This document shows positions 21,104-25,572 of a DNA stretch of 25,572 nt, piece after piece. The notes under the pieces are model-generated. The model searched no databases, was not told the origin of the DNA, and saw nothing but the letters and a program-made list of their open reading frames with translations. The position numbers and the translations under genes are program-made. Source of the DNA: Candidatus Delongbacteria bacterium (lineage in GTDB: Bacteria > Delongbacteria > UBA4055); the NCBI GenBank assembly GCA_027858795.1, contig JAQICF010000134.1, positions 1 through 25,572 on the forward strand, read 5' to 3'. How positions within the stretch are numbered: position 1 is the first letter of the stretch; every line of letters starts with the position of its first letter.

Positions 21104-23287
21104 TTATTTTTTCTTCTTTGTATCCTTCTTACTGCTCTTTAAAAATTCTTCTGTAGCAGCAAATAGATCCGGCTGGATCGTATCGACCTTATCTTTCTTA
21201 CCCTTTTTTGCAGTAGTCTTCTTAGGCTTAGCTTCCTTTGGTTTTTCTTCTATAGCTTCATGTTTAACATCAACCTCTGGTTTAGCTTCGACTAAAGGCT
21301 CTTCGACAATGACTGCTTCTTCAACAATTGATTCATCTGACCCATTGTTATCATCAACATCTTCAACACCATCTTTTGGATAAACATCACTCTTTCGAGC
21401 TTTGATCTTGATGATATTCTTGTTTGTCAGCCTATTACCTGAAGCACCGGTACCTCTAACATGATAATCTTCCTGCTCAACTTCAACAACTGTGGTTCTC
21501 ATTCTTGGAGTAACTTCAAGATCACAGTCAAAATGCAAATTGTGACGGGTTGTGAAATATTCTAACTTACATTTATTAGGGTAAAAACGATATTCTTTAT
21601 CTAAAATATATTTTATTTCATCGAATCTTTTAATATAACAGTGATTTGTATCCTTTTTTCTGTAAACGACAGTAAACGTAACGTCATCAGTGGCACTTAC
21701 TTTTTCAAAATATGCCAGACCATTCCCGATAAATTCTTTCTTCGGTACTCTAACTACCTTGTACGTTCCGTTCTTATACATCAAAAGTACATGACTAAAT
21801 TCACTGACCATGATATACTCTTCCGATTTTACACCTGTACCTAGATATCCATTAGCTCTGCCATAATACAGTCTAATATTCTCAATAGCAGCATCTTTTG
21901 CCTTTATTGTTTCAAGTTGATCGATCTTTGATCTTCTCTTGTAACTTCTTCCGTATTTTTTGATCAAAACTTTAATATAATCAATAGTGAAATCAACTAT
22001 TCTGCCAAGATTATGCTTTGTCTCATCTATTTCTAACTGGATCTGATCTAATTCTTCCTGGTTCTTGTTTATATCAAATCTTGAGATCCTCTTTATTTGC
22101 AGTTGAAGTAATTTTTCTATATCTTCATAGCTAACTTCTCTGATAAACTTCTTTTCGAAAGGGATGAAAGCATCTTTGATAGTATTTAAGATCATATTGT
22201 AATCTGTTAACTCTTCAATCTTCTTGTATATCCTGTTCTCAATAAATATCTGAGCCAATGTCTTTGCATGAAACTTTTCAAGCAGAGAATCAAGCTTAAT
22301 TTTCAACTCAAGCTCTAAATTTTTCACAAGTACATCAGTTGTAAATTCAACGATCTCTGTTACTGTATGAATTTCAGGAACTTTGTTATGAATACTCAAT
22401 AAAGATGGTGAAATTGGTTTTTCACAATCAGTAAAAGCATAAAGAGCTCCGATTGCATCATCAGTCGTATATCCTCTTGCAAGGTTTATCTCTATTTCCA
22501 CTTTATCAGTTGTATAATCGTTGATCGATGAAATTCTAATTTTACCGTTCTTAGACTGCTTTTCTACTGATGCTATTATCGATTCCGTGGTTGTGCCGAA
22601 AGGAAGTTCTCTGATAATAAGCTTTTTATCTGAAACCTGCTCAATGACCGCTCTGACCTTGATCTTTCCATTACCATCATTGTATTCACTTACATCAATT
22701 ATTCCACCCTGTGGAAAATCAGGAAATAACTGAAACTCTTTCCCCTGCAGATAACTTACCTGTGCTTTTAATACTTCATTAAAGTTATGAGGCATTATTT
22801 TTGTCGACATACCAACTGCAATACCCTCAACACCCATCAGCAGAAGTACAGGTATTTTCGCCGGAAAAACCACAGGTTCAAGGTTTCTTCTATCGTAAGA
22901 ATCTATAAATCCAGTAATATCTTTGTTGAATAGGACTTCTTTGGCCAAAGGAGTTAATCTAGCTTCGATATACCTTGCGGCAGCGGCATTATCACCGGTG
23001 AAAATATTTCCAAAATTTCCCTGTTTCTCGACAAACATTTCCTTGTTTGCTATACCTACGAGGGCGTCAGAGATCGCTTTATCACCATGAGGATGGAACT
23101 GCATAGTATGACCAACGATATTGGCTACTTTATTAAATCTACCATCATCCATTCTGAACATAGAATATAAAACTCTTCTCTGCACAGGTTTGAAACCATC
23201 CATTATATCAGGAATTGCCCTCTCTTTCACAACATAGTTGGCAAATTCTAAAAAATTTTCATTTATAAGTGATTTTAAGTTGCCCAT
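21104..23287 (-). CDS. parC: DNA topoisomerase IV subunit A, Chlamydia/FCB type
   Basis: A protein of 727 residues; the DNA-cleaving subunit of type IIA topoisomerase, decatenating chromosomes together with ParE (not in the window). Evidence: 'IPDIMDGFKPVQRRVLYSMF' (25-44), 'MQFHPHGDKAISDALV' (62-77), 'NIFTGDNAAAARYIEARLTP' (94-113) with catalytic Arg105-Tyr106, 'PVVFPAKIPVLLLMGVEGIA' and 'VGMSTKIMPHNF'. This spelling is that of the short ParC type in Chlamydia, spirochaetes and Bacteroidetes rather than GyrA. A coiled-coil region follows, then a reduced C-terminal beta-pinwheel, then a disordered acidic and Lys/Ala/Pro-rich tail (from about 645) ending in poly-Lys. Unusual: Lys70 at the position of E. 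coli GyrA Ser83. The tail contains QPDLF (705-709). It follows pyrF by 36 bp on the same strand. Confidence 0.88.
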   Translation of the reverse strand: MGNLKSLINENFLEFANYVVKERAIPDIMDGFKPVQRRVLYSMFRMDDGRFNKVANIVGHTMQFHPHGDKAISDALVGIANKEMFVEKQGNFGNIFTGDNAAAARYIEARLTPLAKEVLFNKDITGFIDSYDRRNLEPVVFPAKIPVLLLMGVEGIAVGMSTKIMPHNFNEVLKAQVSYLQGKEFQLFPDFPQGGIIDVSEYNDGNGKIKVRAVIEQVSDKKLIIRELPFGTTTESIIASVEKQSKNGKIRISSINDYTTDKVEIEINLARGYTTDDAIGALYAFTDCEKPISPSLLSIHNKVPEIHTVTEIVEFTTDVLVKNLELELKIKLDSLLEKFHAKTLAQIFIENRIYKKIEELTDYNMILNTIKDAFIPFEKKFIREVSYEDIEKLLQLQIKRISRFDINKNQEELDQIQLEIDETKHNLGRIVDFTIDYIKVLIKKYGRSYKRRSKIDQLETIKAKDAAIENIRLYYGRANGYLGTGVKSEEYIMVSEFSHVLLMYKNGTYKVVRVPKKEFIGNGLAYFEKVSATDDVTFTVVYRKKDTNHCYIKRFDEIKYILDKEYRFYPNKCKLEYFTTRHNLHFDCDLEVTPRMRTTVVEVEQEDYHVRGTGASGNRLTNKNIIKIKARKSDVYPKDGVEDVDDNNGSDESIVEEAVIVEEPLVEAKPEVDVKHEAIEEKPKEAKPKKTTAKKGKKDKVDTIQPDLFAATEEFLKSSKKDTKKKK

Positions 23288-23323
23288 TTATTACAAACCT
23301 ATTGTTTCGATAATATATATTTC

Positions 23324-24139
23324 CTACAGACCTATTAATTCGTTTATCTTATCTCTGAGTTTTTTTGCTTCTTCAGCTGCTCTTTCTGCAAAATCAGACC
23401 CACTAGAGGCATAAATTATACCTCTGGAAGAATTTACAAGAGCTAAAACTCTTTCTTGGTCAAAACCGTATTTCACAGTATTTTCAAGATCTCCACCCTG
23501 AGCACCAATACCTGGAATCAAATATGGCATATCAGGTGTCATTTTTCTAATATTCTCGAACATCTGAGGGTGAGTTGCACCTACTACGATCCCGCAGTTC
23601 TTTTTCACATTCCACTTGTTGATAGTTTCTACCACATGCTCATAAAGATACTTTCCATTCTCCATTTTCATCATCTGAAAATCGTTTGATCCTTTGTTTG
23701 ATGTCAGAGCTAGAATGAATACACCCTTATCTTCTCTGTCAAGGAATGGACCTATTGAATCTTCACCCATATAAGGGCTGACAGTCACAGCATCACAGCC
23801 GAACTGATCAAAAAATGCTGTTGCATATTTCTTTGATGTATTTCCGATGTCACCTCTTTTAGCATCAGCGATCACGAAAACATCATCATCAATGTAAGAA
23901 AGTGTTTTTTCAAAGTCACTTATTCCGGAAGTTCCGAACTGTTCGTAAAATGCTAAATTTGGCTTATATGATGCAACATATTCCTGAGTTGCTGCTATGA
24001 TCTCTTTGTTGAATTTTGCTACTGGATCTTTCTCATTTTTCAGAATATCCGGAAACTTTGAAATGTCAACATCAAGCCCAACACAAAGTGCTGATCTTCT
24101 TGATTTTATCGTAGATACTATCTTATCGGTAAAATTCAT
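23324..24139 (-). CDS. pyrF: Orotidine 5'-phosphate decarboxylase, UMPS-like type 2
   Basis: A protein of 271 residues that decarboxylates OMP to UMP, the last step of pyrimidine synthesis. Evidence: 'ALCVGLDVDISKFP' (17-30), 'YKPNLAFYEQFG' (58-69), the catalytic 'DAKRGDIGNTSKKYA' (92-106; Lys94 and Asp97), 'VSPYMGEDSIGPFL', 'PGIGAQGGD' and the phosphate-binding 'NSSRGIIYASSGSDFAERAA'. The DAKRGDIGNT spelling and length mark it as the longer type 2 family, unlike E. coli PyrF (245). GAGAG lies a few bases before the ATG. The stop TAG falls inside CCTACAGACC (23323-23332), ten bases also found beside the hairpin at 24254-24284. It probably shares a transcript with parC downstream. Confidence 0.95.
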   Translation of the reverse strand: MNFTDKIVSTIKSRRSALCVGLDVDISKFPDILKNEKDPVAKFNKEIIAATQEYVASYKPNLAFYEQFGTSGISDFEKTLSYIDDDVFVIADAKRGDIGNTSKKYATAFFDQFGCDAVTVSPYMGEDSIGPFLDREDKGVFILALTSNKGSNDFQMMKMENGKYLYEHVVETINKWNVKKNCGIVVGATHPQMFENIRKMTPDMPYLIPGIGAQGGDLENTVKYGFDQERVLALVNSSRGIIYASSGSDFAERAAEEAKKLRDKINELIGL

Positions 24140-24253
24140 TTTATCTCTCTATTTGCTATTAAATAATTCCGAAAATAATATATCTATTTTTCAGAAAAAT
24201 ATCTAATAATATTTTATAAAATTTTGATATTTTTTGGGATGTTTTTTTATTTG

Positions 24254-24284
24254 TGTAGGGAACGGTTTAAAACCGTTCCCTACA
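24254..24284. repeat. Perfect GTAGGG palindrome between pyrF and the peptidase gene
   Basis: Two perfect 15-bp arms, TGTAGGGAACGGTTT (24254-24268) and its complement AAACCGTTCCCTACA (24270-24284), with a single central base. It sits 16 bp after the stop of the peptidase gene (minus strand) and 114 bp before pyrF. Neither side has a T run, so it is not a standard intrinsic terminator. Rest of the 161-bp gap: AT-rich, with a small odd palindrome TATTTTTC-A-GAAAAATA (24185-24201) that might be an operator for pyrF. Confidence 0.85.
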
Positions 24285-24300
24285 GACCAAAATAAAACGT

Positions 24301-25572
24301 TTAATCATTTTTCAAATATTTATCTAGCCAGGTGCATATTTCATATAATACATGCAAATTAGACTCTCTTGCCTGATATCCATGCCCCTCGTACGGCAAC
24401 ATTACCAATTTCACAGTCCCACCATTTCCCTGAACAGCAGAGAACATTCTCTCACTCTGCAATGGATATGTTCCTGAGTTACTATCCTCTGCACCGTGGA
24501 TTAAAAGAAGCGGTGTTTTGATCTTTTCAGCATTCATAAATGGAGATGCTTTCTGATAGAATTCTTTCGCCTGCCAATATGGTCTTTCTTCGCTCTGAAA
24601 ACCGAAAGGGGTGAGAGTTCTATTGTATGCTCCACTTTTTGCGATACCCGCTTTAAAATAGTCAGTGTATGCTAATAAATTAGCTGTCATAAATGCTCCG
24701 TAACTATGACCACCTACCGCAACTCTCTCTCTGTCGATCAAACCTCTACTGTCAAGATAATCTATAGCTGCTTTAGCATTCATACCTATCTGCTTTATGA
24801 AGGTATCATTTCTAGTTTCAGGATCACCGATCACTGGCATTGCTGCATTGTCGAGGACAATATAACCATGCAAAGCTAAATATATTATTGAAGCACCCCA
24901 AAACCTTGTAAATGTATTTTCTGAACCTGAAACCTGTGATGCTGTTGAAGGATCAGTATATTCTCTTGGATATGCGTTTATATAAAGAGGATATTTTTTC
25001 TTTGGGTCATAATCATTTGGAAGATATAACTTTCCACTAAGAAGCAATGAATCTTCTCTGTAATATGTTACTAATTCAGTCTTTATATCTCTGACCTGAG
25101 GTGCATGATCGTAATTCTTTGTTATCTGTTTTCTTTCATTTGTTTCTCTGTCCAAAGCAAAATAATTTCTTGATTTAGTATTCGATTCAGATTTTATACA
25201 AAGTTTGTTTATATCATTATTTATAAAACCTACGAAATTCTCATAGACCATATCCTGACATTTGAATAATTGTTCTTTTTTCTCTGTTACTAACGAAAAT
25301 TTATTAAGAAATGGAAAATTACCTTCCGGTGAATACCCCTGTCCACTTAGGAATACATTATCGTTTGTAAGTTTAATAACTTCCATACCATTAGGAAGTT
25401 TAGTCGTTACAAATTCACCTGGATCCTCATATTTTTCATTCTCTGATCTATCAAAGAGAACTTTATCTTCAAATTCATTATTATATGAAGCGTAATAAGT
25501 TTTCATCCATTCATTCTCTCTGTCGTAGTCAAGATAAATGAAAGTCCCTTTCTTCTCAGTAAAACCTGAAAC
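24301..25572 (-). CDS. S9D-family glutamyl endopeptidase-like serine peptidase, 5'-truncated by window edge
   Basis: The frame stays open to the window end (before the internal Met at 25506 it reads '...TFIYLDYDRENEW'), so the N-terminal propeller part lies outside. The C-terminal alpha/beta-hydrolase domain is complete. Numbering from the Met at 25506, the catalytic triad is Ser268 ('VGGHSYGAFMTANLLAYT'), Asp341 ('LLLIHGAEDSNSGT') and His375 ('LPYEGHGYQARESN'). The blocks 'GIAKSGAYNRTLTPFGFQSE' and 'SPFMNAEKIKTPLLLIHG' are almost word for word those of the plant chloroplast glutamyl endopeptidase (CGEP), which identifies subfamily S9D rather than prolyl oligopeptidase or DPP-IV. These enzymes degrade short peptides after Glu; bacterial members are often periplasmic, but the signal region is not visible here. 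Followed by a palindrome and pyrF. Confidence 0.9.
   Translation of the reverse strand, partial: VSGFTEKKGTFIYLDYDRENEWMKTYYASYNNEFEDKVLFDRSENEKYEDPGEFVTTKLPNGMEVIKLTNDNVFLSGQGYSPEGNFPFLNKFSLVTEKKEQLFKCQDMVYENFVGFINNDINKLCIKSESNTKSRNYFALDRETNERKQITKNYDHAPQVRDIKTELVTYYREDSLLLSGKLYLPNDYDPKKKYPLYINAYPREYTDPSTASQVSGSENTFTRFWGASIIYLALHGYIVLDNAAMPVIGDPETRNDTFIKQIGMNAKAAIDYLDSRGLIDRERVAVGGHSYGAFMTANLLAYTDYFKAGIAKSGAYNRTLTPFGFQSEERPYWQAKEFYQKASPFMNAEKIKTPLLLIHGAEDSNSGTYPLQSERMFSAVQGNGGTVKLVMLPYEGHGYQARESNLHVLYEICTWLDKYLKND

Noticed and set aside
21104..23287. GyrA rather than ParC
   Set aside because: The Tyr region reads AAAARYIEARL with GNIFTGDN and PAKIPVLLLMG nearby, the Chlamydia/FCB ParC spelling, and the C-terminal pinwheel is reduced; GyrA would have AAMRYTE and a GyrA box.
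24254..24284. Intrinsic terminator at the GTAGGG palindrome
   Set aside because: No T run on either side and the same frame recurs elsewhere as a repeat; kept as a repeat instead.

Overview
The window is AT-rich chromosomal DNA (about one third G+C by eye) from a Gram-negative-type bacterium with an outer membrane. Several features point to the FCB superphylum: a PorZ/two-component-propeller-like exported protein with a FlgD-like C-terminal domain, a TonB-plug-type outer-membrane protein, many lipoproteins and TPR proteins, a Chlamydia/Bacteroidetes-type ParC, and a short MoaA subtype. I would guess an uncultured relative of Bacteroidota, Cloacimonadota or Delongbacteria; this is inference, not proof. 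Many starts have a clear Shine-Dalgarno sequence, and GTG and TTG starts are used.

Layout. 1-4491 (+): the 3' part of a thioredoxin-fold/TPR protein, a membrane-anchored three-PASTA protein, and a plug/beta-barrel protein. 4497-9455 (-): a likely operon of purine nucleoside phosphorylase, YigZ-family protein, CNNM/CBS membrane protein and the PorZ-like propeller protein. 9608-14228 (+): 5-formyltetrahydrofolate cyclo-ligase translationally coupled to a conserved unnamed protein with a lysozyme-like GIGH motif; a lipoprotein and an exported partner; an overlapping small-protein/nucleotidyltransferase pair; then dapB and a YdbL/DUF1318-like lipoprotein ending in a terminator. 14255-18040 (-): a 1261-residue Ser/Thr kinase-STAND ATPase. 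18195-20507 (+): a molybdenum cofactor operon (moaA, moaC, MOSC, mog) behind a leader that strongly resembles the Moco riboswitch. 20508-21103: a repeat-rich accessory island with inverted hairpin repeats, a BIME-like palindrome and a 52-residue secreted peptide gene. 21104-25572 (-): parC, pyrF and the C-terminal part of an S9D glutamyl endopeptidase.

Three themes stand out. First, the Moco operon appears to be controlled by its own product through an RNA leader whose 3' end abuts the moaA ribosome binding site. Second, a family of short palindromes based on GTAGGG...CCCTAC is scattered through the window, nearly always at gene 3' ends; stems differ between copies but stay paired, and in one case (PNP) the repeat supplies the last codons and stop of the gene. 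Third, several proteins keep a recognisable fold but have lost or changed hallmark residues: thioredoxin-like domains without cysteine, a non-RD kinase, MoaC without its terminal GGKSG, and ParC with Lys at the quinolone position.

No rRNA, tRNA, CRISPR array, transposase or integrase was seen.
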